From Nocardia abscessus NBRC 100374 (GTDB lineage Bacteria > Actinomycetota > Actinomycetes > Mycobacteriales > Mycobacteriaceae), in assembly GCF_000308455.1 (NCBI RefSeq), contig NZ_BAFP01000274.1, positions 186,001-250,000 of the forward strand: a DNA stretch of 64,000 nucleotides, given 5' to 3'. The position numbers were made by a program, and so were the translations under genes. Below the pieces are notes generated by a model. That model was given only the letters and a program-made list of their open reading frames with translations. It had not been told where the DNA came from and ran no database searches. Shown one piece after another: positions 26,396-34,520 of the stretch; the stretch's first letter is position 1, and every line of letters begins with the position of its first letter.

Positions 26396-27721
26396 ATGGC
26401 CCAACAACCGCGCGAGCTGGCCGCTATGGAGTCGGCGCAACAGTTCTTCGGCGCGGAACTGCGGCACTGGCGACTGTTACGGAAGATGTCGCTGAACCGG
26501 CTCGGCGCTGTCAGTCACGACAGTGGTTCGCTGATCTGCAAGATAGAGAAGGCTCAACGGCGTCCAACACGAGATTTCGCACAGCGGATGGACGAAGCGC
26601 TGGAGACCGGCGGTGTCCTCGAACGCATGTGGGCCGACATGAATGCGCAAGCGCCACAATGCGATTCGACTATTTCGTTGGTAGCGGACGAGCCTAACGC
26701 GCCATGGGTCGGCTGTGACGTGTTCGATCCTGTGCGCGAATGGTTGGACGAGACTGTTCCGGTCTTTGCCACAGGCGAAAGCCATCGGCGTGTTGGCAAC
26801 GCCGATATCGAGGTCATGTGGTCGATGTGCGACGTGTTCTCCAATGCGGACCACCACCTCGGCGGGGGCTACGCACGCGCGACTCTTGCGCGGTTTCTCG
26901 ATGACGTAGTCGGACCGGCGCTGCGTGGCTCTTACGACAGTCGTATCGCGTCCGAGCTGTATGCAGTCGCGGCGCGGCTGTGCGACCTGAGCGGCTTTAT
27001 GTGTTTCGATTCAGCTCGACAGGGGTTGGGACAGAAGTACTTTCGACAGGCTCTGCGGCTTGCGAAGGCAGGCGGCAATGCCGCGCTGGGGGCGCATATC
27101 CTCACGGACATGTCGATGCAGGCGCACTACCTTAGCCGTAAGAAGGAGGCGCTGTGGTTCGGCGCGGCGGCTGTACGCGCGGCAGAGCAATCGGGTTCAC
27201 CGAGCAGTACCGCGCGGTGCAATGCAGTGTTAGCGCGTGCGCATGCGTTGAATGGCGATATGACCGCTGGCGCACAAGCGATGCTGGAGGCAGAGCGGCG
27301 GTTGAACCGTGCACGTCCGGATGACGAGCCGGATTGGATTCGGTTCTTCACTGATCGGCAGTTGTCGGCCGAGTTCATGTATGTGGCGCACGATGGGCGA
27401 CGTGCTGTGGATGTACAGCGACGCGCACCTGTGGTTCTGGCGGATTCTGCGGGGATGGAGCGTCGGCAAGTGTTGGCAGCGGCGACGCTGGCGGCGTCGT
27501 ACGTACCCGATTCCGACGAGGCCGCAACAGGCCAAAGTGTGGAGGTCGAGCAAGCGTGCCGGGTGCTCCTCGACACAATGCGCGTTGCTCGCGGCCTGAC
27601 CAGCGCTCGCGGTATCGAGTTGATCAACATTGTCCGTCGTCGTCTGGCACCGTACGCTGATCTGGCTATCGTTCAGCAGGTCGAAGACGAGTTTCGATCC
27701 ACAGTCGCACTAGTCGGGTAG
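26396..27721 (+). CDS. XRE-family regulator with TPR-like C-terminal domain
   Basis: 441 residues from ATG 26396 (GAGG, spacing 8); an upstream GTG at 26285 would run through the palindromic operator and is less likely. Helix-turn-helix at ~20-75 (LRHWRLLRKMSLNRLGAVS then ICKIEKAQRRP). The rest is a helical repeat region (ARLCDLSGFMCFD, AARLA, ALNGDMTAGA) typical of actinobacterial XRE/TPR sensors. Divergent from the cargo operon, which it probably controls; followed by the kinase gene after 7 nt. Confidence 0.8.
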   Translation: MAQQPRELAAMESAQQFFGAELRHWRLLRKMSLNRLGAVSHDSGSLICKIEKAQRRPTRDFAQRMDEALETGGVLERMWADMNAQAPQCDSTISLVADEPNAPWVGCDVFDPVREWLDETVPVFATGESHRRVGNADIEVMWSMCDVFSNADHHLGGGYARATLARFLDDVVGPALRGSYDSRIASELYAVAARLCDLSGFMCFDSARQGLGQKYFRQALRLAKAGGNAALGAHILTDMSMQAHYLSRKKEALWFGAAAVRAAEQSGSPSSTARCNAVLARAHALNGDMTAGAQAMLEAERRLNRARPDDEPDWIRFFTDRQLSAEFMYVAHDGRRAVDVQRRAPVVLADSAGMERRQVLAAATLAASYVPDSDEAATGQSVEVEQACRVLLDTMRVARGLTSARGIELINIVRRRLAPYADLAIVQQVEDEFRSTVALVG

Positions 27722-27728
27722 GGCTGGC

Positions 27729-28643
27729 ATGTCGTTGGAGGAGTACGCGGCGCTATCCGCCGCGTGCCAAGTCTGCGGGCTCGATCCCGCCGGGGCGGAG
27801 TTGATCCACCATTCGAGCAACGCTGTCTATGTCCTGCCACGTCACGGAGTTGTTGCACGGGTCGGCGCCAACGAGGCGGACTTCGACAGGCCGAGACGGA
27901 TCTACGCAGTAGCCGAATGGTTGACCGCGCAGCACCAATTCGGCGCGACGGCTCCGCTCTCCGGCGTCGAACCGGTGCGAGTCAACGGGTACACGGTTGG
28001 ATTCTGGCAGTACTACCGACAAGTGGCCGATACCCCGGAGCTGACCTCGAGGGAGCTTGGCCGTCTTCTCCGATCGCTGCATGACTTGCCCACGCCGACA
28101 ATCGAACTTCAACATTGGACGCCGTTGGAATCGTTGCACGGAGCGCTTCTCGTGGACAGCACGGTGAGCGTCATCAGCGAGGACGAGCGTGCGTGGTTAC
28201 TGAGTCGAATTGACCAGGTTCGCGCGCAACTGACCGAACTAGATTGGCCATTAGGCGTCGGACTGATCCATGGCGACGCCTGGGCGGGAAATCTTCTGTG
28301 GGACAACAGAATCAATCCACCTCGGCCGATCCTCGGAGATTGGGACTGGGTCAGCATCGGCCCACGAGAAGTGGACTTGATTCCGACATGGCATGCCGCG
28401 GTGCGGTACGGACGTGACGAGACGTGGGTTCGGAACTTCATCGAGGAGTACGGCTACGACTTGTCGCAGTGGTCTGGGTACCAGGTGCTGCTGGACATGC
28501 GTGACCTTGTTCAGGTAACTGGCCCACTCCGACGAGCGACAACTTCGGTGGAGCACGCCCACCGGTTGCGGCAACGACTCGATGACCTCCGTGCAGGCAA
28601 CCGGCAATCGTCGTGGAGCCAGTACATTCCGGGCAGACTTTAG
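27729..28643 (+). CDS. Aminoglycoside phosphotransferase (APH)-fold kinase
   Basis: 304 residues. Catalytic loop LIHGDAWAGNLLWD (HGDxxxxN, ~177-190) and the metal-binding DWDW (~202-205) are intact, and the N-terminal lobe (VVARVGANEADF) resembles the APH/choline-kinase fold. May phosphorylate a small molecule or macromolecule; antibiotic resistance is possible but not shown. In an operon with the XRE regulator. Confidence 0.78.
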   Translation: MSLEEYAALSAACQVCGLDPAGAELIHHSSNAVYVLPRHGVVARVGANEADFDRPRRIYAVAEWLTAQHQFGATAPLSGVEPVRVNGYTVGFWQYYRQVADTPELTSRELGRLLRSLHDLPTPTIELQHWTPLESLHGALLVDSTVSVISEDERAWLLSRIDQVRAQLTELDWPLGVGLIHGDAWAGNLLWDNRINPPRPILGDWDWVSIGPREVDLIPTWHAAVRYGRDETWVRNFIEEYGYDLSQWSGYQVLLDMRDLVQVTGPLRRATTSVEHAHRLRQRLDDLRAGNRQSSWSQYIPGRL

Positions 28644-28710
28644 ACCAGCGCAACTGTGTTAGCGGTCTTGTTGCTGCGAGGGTGGGGTGTTGGTTTCCGG
28701 TCGTGGTCAA

Positions 28711-28758
28711 TACGTGGGGTTATGCGTGGGGAAATGCGGGGGGAAATGCGGGGGGCGA
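28711..28758. repeat. Four 12-bp tandem repeats (iteron-like)
   Basis: Four contiguous units starting at 28,711, 28,723, 28,735 and 28,747, with consensus TGCGGGGGGAAA. The middle two differ at one position; the outer two are more divergent. Unit length and contiguity resemble iterons, though no initiator gene is present. Confidence 0.55.
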
Positions 28759-28830
28759 TCAAATGACCCCACCCGCCCCCGTGTATCCGCAGGTGGCGGG
28801 GTACATCCGCGCGCGGGTGTTATCCAGGAT

Positions 28831-28857
28831 TGTCTATTCAATTATTATGAATAGACA
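28831..28857. repeat. Palindrome A: 10-bp arms, 7-nt spacer
   Basis: TGTCTATTCA - ATTATTA - TGAATAGACA. Flanked by GGAT on the left and TCCGTGCG on the right, as in palindrome B. AT-rich against a GC-rich background. Confidence 0.65.
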
Positions 28858-29204
28858 TCCGTGCGTCGCGCTGCGTGTTGACTGCTAACCGCGTGCGGGA
28901 GTTCGGCTGTCCTCGCCGCCCGTCCAATACTCGCCGTCCCCAATCCCGGGTGTCTGGTGTTGTTCGGTGTGCGAACGGGCTCGGGCGCTTCTGTTCCTCC
29001 CGGCCGATGCGAGGGTACGGGCCGCGTCCGCGAAGCTGTCCGGCGCGGCGGCAGGGCGAGCAGCCCTGTGCCGGTGGGGGGTGGTGGGTGAGTGGGTCGA
29101 TGAGAATTTTCCGTGGCACGTCCCATAGTGGGTTTTCCTGCATCTTTCGATGAGGTGATTAGAACGACCTACCCGGGCTCCGCGTATCCGCTGCTCACCG
29201 GCGG

Positions 29205-29222
29205 GATATCCGCGCGGATATC
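29205..29222. repeat. 18-bp perfect palindrome
   Basis: GATATCCGCGCGGATATC, directly left of palindrome B. The equivalent position in the other repeat copy holds a decayed version (TACATCCGCGCGCGGGTGT). Confidence 0.5.
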
Positions 29223-29231
29223 AACGTGGAT

Positions 29232-29256
29232 TGTCTATACATCAAACGTATAGACA
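29232..29256. repeat. Palindrome B: 9-bp arms, 7-nt spacer
   Basis: TGTCTATAC - ATCAAAC - GTATAGACA, with the same flanks as palindrome A (GGAT left, TCCGTGCG right) 400 bp away. The two share arms and spacer length but differ in spacer sequence. Confidence 0.65.
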
Positions 29257-29593
29257 TCCGTGCGCGGTCACGTATCTGCGATCGGCCTCGTAGTTCTGGT
29301 TGATTCTGTAGCGGCTTCTGGTGCCCTGCTTCTGCTGGTGACTATGTGCGGGTGTGTGCTCTCCCCACGACGCTGGGTCTGCTCGGATATGCGCTTGCCC
29401 GCACGGCCGTTCTCGGCAGACCGCCGCGCTCGCCCGCCAGGTGCCGACATCCGGTGCGGTAGAGACGCTCTCGCAGCGGCGATGAAACCGACTGTGACGA
29501 AATGCATACCGGGTGCGTGTCCCGAAGTCGCGTTTTCGGCGGAAGTAGGTGAGTACACCCCGTCGTCTGCCGACCGTGAGGGAGTAACCCGCC

Positions 29594-29827
29594 ATGACCG
29601 GACAACCCGCTGAACCCGACTCCGCACCGCCCGACCCGGACCGGCCGGTGGTGGTGGCGCTGGACCCCGAACGGATCGACCACTGGCGGCACGTGGTCGC
29701 TGACCGGGAGCCCCTCGATCGTGCCCAGCTCGACGCGATCGCCGCCGTCCTGGACCGCGTCCGGGCACGGAAACGGGCCGCCACCAACAACGGTGGAGAC
29801 CCGCACCAGTACCCGAACGCCGCCTGA
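29594..29827 (+). CDS. Small acidic protein next to integrase
   Basis: 77 residues from ATG 29594 (GAGGGAG upstream). Acidic, Pro-rich start (begins MTGQPAEPDSAPPDPDRP) and an amphipathic helix (LDRAQLDAIAAVLDRVRARKR). Convergent with the integrase gene, 9 bp apart. Small size and place make a recombination directionality factor conceivable, but no HTH is evident. Confidence 0.5.
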   Translation: MTGQPAEPDSAPPDPDRPVVVALDPERIDHWRHVVADREPLDRAQLDAIAAVLDRVRARKRAATNNGGDPHQYPNAA

Positions 29828-29836
29828 CAGGCCCCG

Positions 29837-31453
29837 TCAGGCCACAGCAGCACCGTCCCCGGCCCCGGTGCCCGCGTCATCCCTGTCGCGGGCACCGGGG
29901 CCGTCCTGAGCTCGGGGTGCGGTTGTGTTCTTGTCCACCAGCCGGATTCGGGTCCGGTCAAACGTCGGTCCCGCGATGGTGGCCGGATCGACCACGAGGC
30001 GGCTGCCGTGCAGCGCGCGTTTGATCATGGCGCGTTTGTCGGCGGTGCCCGCATCCGCCCACTGCTGCGACCACGCCTGCGCGGACTCCGCCCGCACCGC
30101 CGGGGAGTCCTCGATGTCGTCCTCGGCACCGAGGGCGTCGAGTTCGGCGGTGAGCTTGGCGATGCGGGCATCGACCCCGGCCATCACCGTGTCGTAGCGG
30201 TCGAGGCTGATCTCGCCCTTGCCCAACCGGGCCGACATCACCGTCGCGGTCTCACGCGCCTCGGCCAGCGCATCCGCGATCGGGCGGCGGCGTTTGGCCA
30301 GATCGTCAGCGGCGGCGATCAATGCATCGGCATGACGGGGATCGGACAGGATCGCCACCACCAGCGCGCCCACTTCCTGGTCCAGGGTCCGTGCATCGAC
30401 CGAGACACGGTTGCAGCCGCCCCCGGTCTGACGTTTCTGGCATATGTACCGGCGGCGCACCTCCCCATCAGGGTAGTTGCGCCCGTACTGGGGACGGCCA
30501 GTCAAACCCTTCCCACACAATCCGCAGTGCACCAGCCCCGAACACACGTAGTCCGCCGTCGCGGGCCGACCTACCGGGGTGGTGTCACGCAGCGCGCACA
30601 GCCGCTCCCACTGCTGCGGTGTGATCAACGGATTCGCATCCGTCATCGTCGTGACGATCTCGCCGTGGTGGGTCACGAACCCGGCATAACGCGGGTTGAA
30701 CACCACCCGCTTGACCTTTTCCCCGCTCCACGCGCGCCCGGTGCGGGTGGTGATCCCGCGCCGATTCAAATCCGCCGCGATCGTCTTATAGCCGATCGCG
30801 TCCTCTTTTACCGCTGTCGCGGTGTCCTGGTCCGCTGCTTGCGCTTTCGCTTGGATGTCTGCGTGTTTGTCAAGCACCCGGGCGACCATCTCCCGCACGA
30901 TCGCTGCCTCGGACTCGCGAACGGTGATCCCGTCGCGTTCGTACCCGTAGGGGCGGTGTGAATGATTCGACTCCCCGCGTGCCACTTTCACCCGTTTGCC
31001 GCGCTTCACTCGCGACGACAGGCGATCCGATTCATAGGCCGCCGCGTTGAGCTGGTCACGAAATGCTTTGCGGCCGTTAGCTGTTTCCAGGTCGTATTCG
31101 CCCTCACTGTCGAGCACGACCAAGCCCCGCTCAGCGGCCAGGATCAACCGTTCACCCTCGATAGGGCGACGGGAGAACCGGGCCATGTCGAACACCACTA
31201 CCCCACCGGTCTCCCCGGACTCGAGGCGCGCCATCAACGCATCCCACTTCGGCCGCCGCACACTCGGATTCCACGCTGAACGCCCATCATCGACATGCAC
31301 CTGCCCCACGGTCGCACCCAGATCCTGCACCCGCACCGTGCAGTCATCTACCTGCCCGCCGGTGGACCGCTGTCGCTCATCACCCACCCGCGACACCCGC
31401 GCATAGATATCCAACACCAGATCATTACCGGCTGTGACCTGCGGTTTTGCCAT
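29837..31453 (-). CDS. Large serine recombinase (integrase)
   Basis: 538 residues from ATG 31453 (GGGGAG, spacing 8; GTG 31462 is alternative). N-terminal catalytic domain: DIYARVSR with nucleophile Ser21, then VVVFDMARFSRRP. Recombinase domain from about residue 165 (RPYGYERDG) to the Cys-rich zinc ribbon (HCGLCGKGLTG ... YICQKR...GCNRVSVDA, ~310-360), then a coiled-coil region (RRRPIADALAEARETA) and a Gly/Asp-rich tail. All domains of an active integrase are present. Starts 45 bp from attR. Confidence 0.9.
   Translation of the reverse strand: MAKPQVTAGNDLVLDIYARVSRVGDERQRSTGGQVDDCTVRVQDLGATVGQVHVDDGRSAWNPSVRRPKWDALMARLESGETGGVVVFDMARFSRRPIEGERLILAAERGLVVLDSEGEYDLETANGRKAFRDQLNAAAYESDRLSSRVKRGKRVKVARGESNHSHRPYGYERDGITVRESEAAIVREMVARVLDKHADIQAKAQAADQDTATAVKEDAIGYKTIAADLNRRGITTRTGRAWSGEKVKRVVFNPRYAGFVTHHGEIVTTMTDANPLITPQQWERLCALRDTTPVGRPATADYVCSGLVHCGLCGKGLTGRPQYGRNYPDGEVRRRYICQKRQTGGGCNRVSVDARTLDQEVGALVVAILSDPRHADALIAAADDLAKRRRPIADALAEARETATVMSARLGKGEISLDRYDTVMAGVDARIAKLTAELDALGAEDDIEDSPAVRAESAQAWSQQWADAGTADKRAMIKRALHGSRLVVDPATIAGPTFDRTRIRLVDKNTTAPRAQDGPGARDRDDAGTGAGDGAAVA
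29861..29902. terminator. Perfect 16-bp hairpin inside the integrase 3' end
   Basis: GGCCCCGGTGCCCGCG and its exact complement enclose a 10-nt loop, 34 nt past the stop of the small plus-strand gene. It lies in codons for the low-complexity integrase tail and probably terminates the opposing transcript. Confidence 0.6.
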
Positions 31454-31482
31454 GACGTTCACTCCCCAACGGGTAAGGGGCT

Positions 31483-31520
31483 ACTAATCACATGCTAGCC
31501 CCGGCGAGCATCGCGACCTC
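31483..31520. other. attR junction of the integrative element
   Basis: Core CCCCGGC at 31,499-31,505. Left of it is element sequence (ACTAATCACATGCTAG, 31,483-31,498), which is an imperfect mirror (11 of 16) of the element arm at attL. Right of it is the 5' part of the MmyB-like gene. Confidence 0.75.
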
Positions 31521-31661
31521 CTCCCGCCGCAGGCCGGGCGTCCGCCGCCGCCCCACCGCCGCGAGGCCGATGTCCTCCGGCGTGAGCCGGGCCCTACGGG
31601 TGCGGAGGAAGTCGCGGAGCTGGTCACGCCGGTGCAGCGCCGCCGAGGATTCGCTGGCCAT
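31499..31661 (-). pseudogene. MmyB-like XRE regulator, 5' part
   Basis: Encodes the first 54 residues (begins MASESSAALHRRDQLRDF) with the motifs RTRRARLTPEDIGL and RRRTPGLRREEVAMLAG that open the helix-turn-helix of MmyB-type regulators. After the core it runs into element sequence and stops within three codons. Excision of the element would join codon GGG here to GTG at 22,805 in the same phase. Confidence 0.85.
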
Positions 31662-31717
31662 AGGCCACGGTAACAACCGGTACTCCGGGTCGTCTGGTCA
31701 GTTCGCCGGTGGACCGG

Positions 31718-32284
31718 TCAGGGCGTCCGCGACCACCTGTCTACAAGGGTCTTCCATGCGAGCGCCCAAGGGAACTGGTCTATGTACCGTTCTCCCGTCC
31801 CAGGATCATGCTGGCGGTATACCTTGTCGCCGACCAGAACCGTGACACCCCATCGTTCGAGCTCGGCCATTGCTTCCTGTACGGCAGGAAACCTGATCTG
31901 TGCCCAGTTCGAGAAGGGCATTGCGACGATGGGCAGCTGCTTGCCGACACCTTCGACCAGCAGACCCAGCGGCAGAGTGTCCGAGATCCCGGCCGCCCAT
32001 TTGGCTAGCGAGTTACAGGTGATCGGAGCCACGATCATCGCGTCTGGAGGCGGCAGCACGTCCGGCGCGTCAGGGTCTTTGTACTCGCTGCGAACTGGGT
32101 GACCAGTCAGTGCAGCCAACGCGGCAGCGTCGATGAATCGCCGACCTTCTGGGGAGGCGATGACGCAGACATCCCAGCCGTCACGTTGGGCCAACTCCAC
32201 CAGTTTGCCGACATCCCGTGCAGCGGGTGAACCCGTTACGAGTGCGTACAGTACCGGGCTCTGGTGTTCGTTCGTGTTTTCCAT
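31718..32284 (-). CDS. Flavoprotein (HFCD / phosphopantothenoylcysteine decarboxylase-like)
   Basis: 188 residues. VTGSPAARD (~16-24), then PPDAMIVAPITCNSLAKWAAGI (split here: PPDAMIVAPITCNSL, AKWAAGISDTLPL) matching the FMN-binding PxxxN region of HFCD flavoproteins, and MPFSNWAQIRFPA. Four bases downstream of the XRE gene and co-transcribed with it. Substrate unknown; such XRE-flavoprotein pairs occur in actinobacterial accessory DNA. Confidence 0.75.
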   Translation of the reverse strand: MENTNEHQSPVLYALVTGSPAARDVGKLVELAQRDGWDVCVIASPEGRRFIDAAALAALTGHPVRSEYKDPDAPDVLPPPDAMIVAPITCNSLAKWAAGISDTLPLGLLVEGVGKQLPIVAMPFSNWAQIRFPAVQEAMAELERWGVTVLVGDKVYRQHDPGTGERYIDQFPWALAWKTLVDRWSRTP

Positions 32285-32288
32285 CAGC

Positions 32289-33488
32289 TCAGCCCCTTAC
32301 CCCGCACCAGGCGGCGAAGTTCGCCAAGCTACTAGTGGTGCGCGAGTCACGCGCTGCCAATGCGTGAACCGTCTCGTGAACTTGCGGGTGGTATCGGGTC
32401 AACTGGGGTGCGATTCGTCGTGCCTGATTCAACGACTCCAGCGCACGCCGCCGATCGCCATGCAGCAACCACGCCCGCGATAGATCGATCCAGTAGTGGC
32501 CGCTGCGGCTCGGTGCCGTGCCAGCCGGGAGGTGAATGCCGTCGGCTCTCGACACAGCCGTGGTGCCGTCACACAGTTCGACCGGCACCGCTACACGATG
32601 AATATCGACGTTCGCGGCACCGAACTTCGTCCCGTAAGGGTTCGCTGCCTCATGTGACGGCATCGCCAGATCACCAGCCGCGCGCAAGTGCTCGTCGGCA
32701 AGTTCGCCGTCGCCACTTCGCGCCGCCAACACCGAAGCCCGTAGGTGCAGAGCGCCGCGGACCGCTGATGAACTCGAGTCCGTCGGCGCCAGGTCGACGA
32801 GCGCCGCCGCCCGGTCGATGCTCCGCAATCCTGCGTTGTACGACCCATCGAAGAGAAGGATCAGAGCATGGTTCCACTCACTTACGGCCGCGCGCAGCGG
32901 ATCTCCGCCCAGCGATGCCGCCCGCCTCGCCCGCTCATCCGCCAGGTGCGCTAAATCGAGATGCCCAAGCCGGTACAGGGCCACTACAGCGTAAGAGTAG
33001 GCAGCAGAGAGCAATTCGAACACTTCAGGGCGATCCGACGCGGCTACATCATGACTGGCCCGATGCAGGTGGCGTAACACGTCGGGCAAGGCCCGCACTG
33101 CTTCCGCATGCTTTGTTCGGCGGTCGAACTCCTTGATCTCAGCGACCGCCGCTCGAAGCTCGACCAGCCCCCGAACAGCGGTATCGATGTCCGGATCGTC
33201 ACCTTCTACTAACGCCTGCCGAAGCCCGGGAACACCCGACTGCTCTGAGTCCGGTGCAGCATTACGCGACCAGTACGGCTGCTCCGTCAGGTCGATCACA
33301 CTGACACCCAACGCCGCCGCAACCGCGGCGATCAGCGACGGGCTAGCTGGCCGGGTACCACGCTCCACCTTTTGCAGTAACGATGACGACACACGCGCCC
33401 GCCGTGCCAGCGACACTTGAGTGACGCCATGCGTCTTGCGTACCTCGGCAATCCGCACACCGATGGCTGTTCTCGACTCGCCGGTCAT
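32289..33488 (-). CDS. XRE-family regulator with TPR-like domain
   Basis: 399 residues from ATG 33488. A classical HTH sits at ~8-60 (IAEVRKTHGVTQVSLARRA, SSLLQKVERGTRPASPSL, GVSVIDL). The remainder is helical repeats (LLSAAYSYAVVALYRLGHLD, HLRASVLAARSGD, LDLSRAWLLHGDRRRALESL). The longer frame to 33740 lacks a ribosome site and overlaps the divergent gene. Probably regulates itself, the flavoprotein and the divergent operon at 33,710. Confidence 0.78.
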   Translation of the reverse strand: MTGESRTAIGVRIAEVRKTHGVTQVSLARRARVSSSLLQKVERGTRPASPSLIAAVAAALGVSVIDLTEQPYWSRNAAPDSEQSGVPGLRQALVEGDDPDIDTAVRGLVELRAAVAEIKEFDRRTKHAEAVRALPDVLRHLHRASHDVAASDRPEVFELLSAAYSYAVVALYRLGHLDLAHLADERARRAASLGGDPLRAAVSEWNHALILLFDGSYNAGLRSIDRAAALVDLAPTDSSSSAVRGALHLRASVLAARSGDGELADEHLRAAGDLAMPSHEAANPYGTKFGAANVDIHRVAVPVELCDGTTAVSRADGIHLPAGTAPSRSGHYWIDLSRAWLLHGDRRRALESLNQARRIAPQLTRYHPQVHETVHALAARDSRTTSSLANFAAWCGVRG

Positions 33489-33709
33489 ATGCCCAGCGTC
33501 CAATGCGGAGAACCCCCACGTCAACCAAACTCGGCAGTGTGCCGATTTTGTGCGAGTTCCGGCCGACAATCTCCGCCACCCTCGATTCAGCCCCGACGCC
33601 GGGTGCACCGGGTTCTCATCCCGGCCCTGCTGGTCGTCCGATGACGGGCAGCCGGCGGTTCGGCCTCGGCGTCGGGCGCACACCAACGCATCGAGCAGGG
33701 GAGTCGTTC

Positions 33710-34198
33710 GTGAATTCATCGAAACAGCCTGGGCACACACCGTTGTCGGTGTGTCACTTCTACCGGCGGGTGTGTGACCTGCCCGCCGAAGTTCGCCCGC
33801 CGCATCTGGGCCGCATCACGCTCCGCGTGGGCCGGGTGTGCGGGGTGATGATGCCCGCGTTCATCGGCTCGGAGGTCAAAACGTGGATGCGCCAGCATGG
33901 CCAGCAGGTCGGGCCGGTACTGACGCACCCGCGTTCGCAGCGCTGGACGTTCCTCACCGGCCCGGACTTGCCGGAGGACATTCGGTTGTTCGCGGAGATG
34001 TCGCGTTTGGGTGTGTCGATCCTGCGTGCCGGAGAGATCGCGCTGCCTGGTCCCGGGCAGCGCCCCGGCTTGTTCCGGGCCTGGGTGCACCCGCCCCGCG
34101 ATTCCTACCGGCCATCGGGGCGGGTGGTGGTCGAAGCGATCCGGGGATGCGCCGCCCAGCATGTGCGGCAGCGACGGCGGGGGATGGCGTATGCCTGA
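33710..34198 (+). CDS. Conserved accessory protein, second copy
   Basis: 162 residues from GTG 33710 (GGGGAG, spacing 6). Collinear paralogue of the element protein at 25,558-26,043: CHFYRRVCDLPA, PPHLGRI, THPRSQRWTFLTGPDLPED, RLFAEMSRLGVSIL, RPSGRVVVEAIRGC. First gene of a three-gene coupled operon. Function unknown. Confidence 0.72.
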   Translation: MNSSKQPGHTPLSVCHFYRRVCDLPAEVRPPHLGRITLRVGRVCGVMMPAFIGSEVKTWMRQHGQQVGPVLTHPRSQRWTFLTGPDLPEDIRLFAEMSRLGVSILRAGEIALPGPGQRPGLFRAWVHPPRDSYRPSGRVVVEAIRGCAAQHVRQRRRGMAYA

Positions 34199-34520
34199 CC
34201 ACAGCAGCACGGCCGCAGTGCCGCACGGGTGCGGCCCGGCGTGTGGGCCGTGGATCACCGTCGAACAATGCGGCCTGTTCACCTTCCACCATGAGACCGG
34301 TGAGGTGTTGTCGGTGAGGTGCCCGTCGATGAACTGTTTCGGGCAGATGGTGAAGGTCGTCCACGGCCGTATGGCCGACCACGATTCCCCGTTGGACATT
34401 GCACTCGGAGGCCAGAAATGCCCGTGGATCGGTATCCGCGTCGTATTCGCCGCCCGATACCCGGACCTCGCCGCCCAGTCCGCGCCGTCACCAACGCAGC
34501 CGCCGCAGGCCGGTCGATGA
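34191..34520 (+). CDS. Hypothetical protein with several cysteines
   Basis: 109 residues from ATG 34191, overlapping the previous gene by 8 bp. Cys/His-rich first half (HGCGPACGPW, VEQCGLF, VRCPSMNCFGQ) suggests a metal-binding fold. A polar C-terminus follows. Not recognised. Confidence 0.6.
   Translation: MPDHSSTAAVPHGCGPACGPWITVEQCGLFTFHHETGEVLSVRCPSMNCFGQMVKVVHGRMADHDSPLDIALGGQKCPWIGIRVVFAARYPDLAAQSAPSPTQPPQAGR

Larger units (their letters stand above)
28644..29593. other. Repeat-rich non-coding block of the element
   Basis: 950 bp with no supported gene. It contains 12-bp tandem repeats (28,711-28,758), an imperfect ~85-bp direct duplication (28,781-28,865 and 29,182-29,264), each copy ending in a palindrome with a 7-nt spacer, and an 18-bp perfect palindrome (29,205-29,222). 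Such density suggests a cis-acting locus (replication, transfer or recombination site, or complex operator). Confidence 0.6.
22806..31498. mobile_element. 8.7-kb serine-integrase integrative element
   Basis: Bounded by the CCCCGGC direct repeat; it interrupts a MmyB-like regulator, both halves of which remain in phase outside it. A large serine recombinase lies 45 bp inside the right end, the normal arrangement. Cargo: a six-gene minus operon (26,210 to 22,970), an XRE regulator and an APH-like kinase on plus, a repeat-rich non-coding block and one small gene. Base composition is visibly lower in GC than the flanks. No replication initiator, FtsK/TraB translocase or relaxase is present, so it is not a complete conjugative element. 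Confidence 0.82.

Noticed and set aside
28838..29143. 101-codon minus-strand frame in the repeat block
   Set aside because: No ribosome site, biased composition, and it covers one of the duplicated palindromes; more likely non-coding.
28711..29264. CRISPR array
   Set aside because: Tandem 12-mers have no spacers, the two longer repeats are only two copies 400 bp apart, and no cas gene is present.
22806..31505. Complete actinomycete integrative conjugative element (AICE)
   Set aside because: No Rep initiator, FtsK/TraB-like translocase or relaxase found on either strand. Only an integrase and cargo are present.
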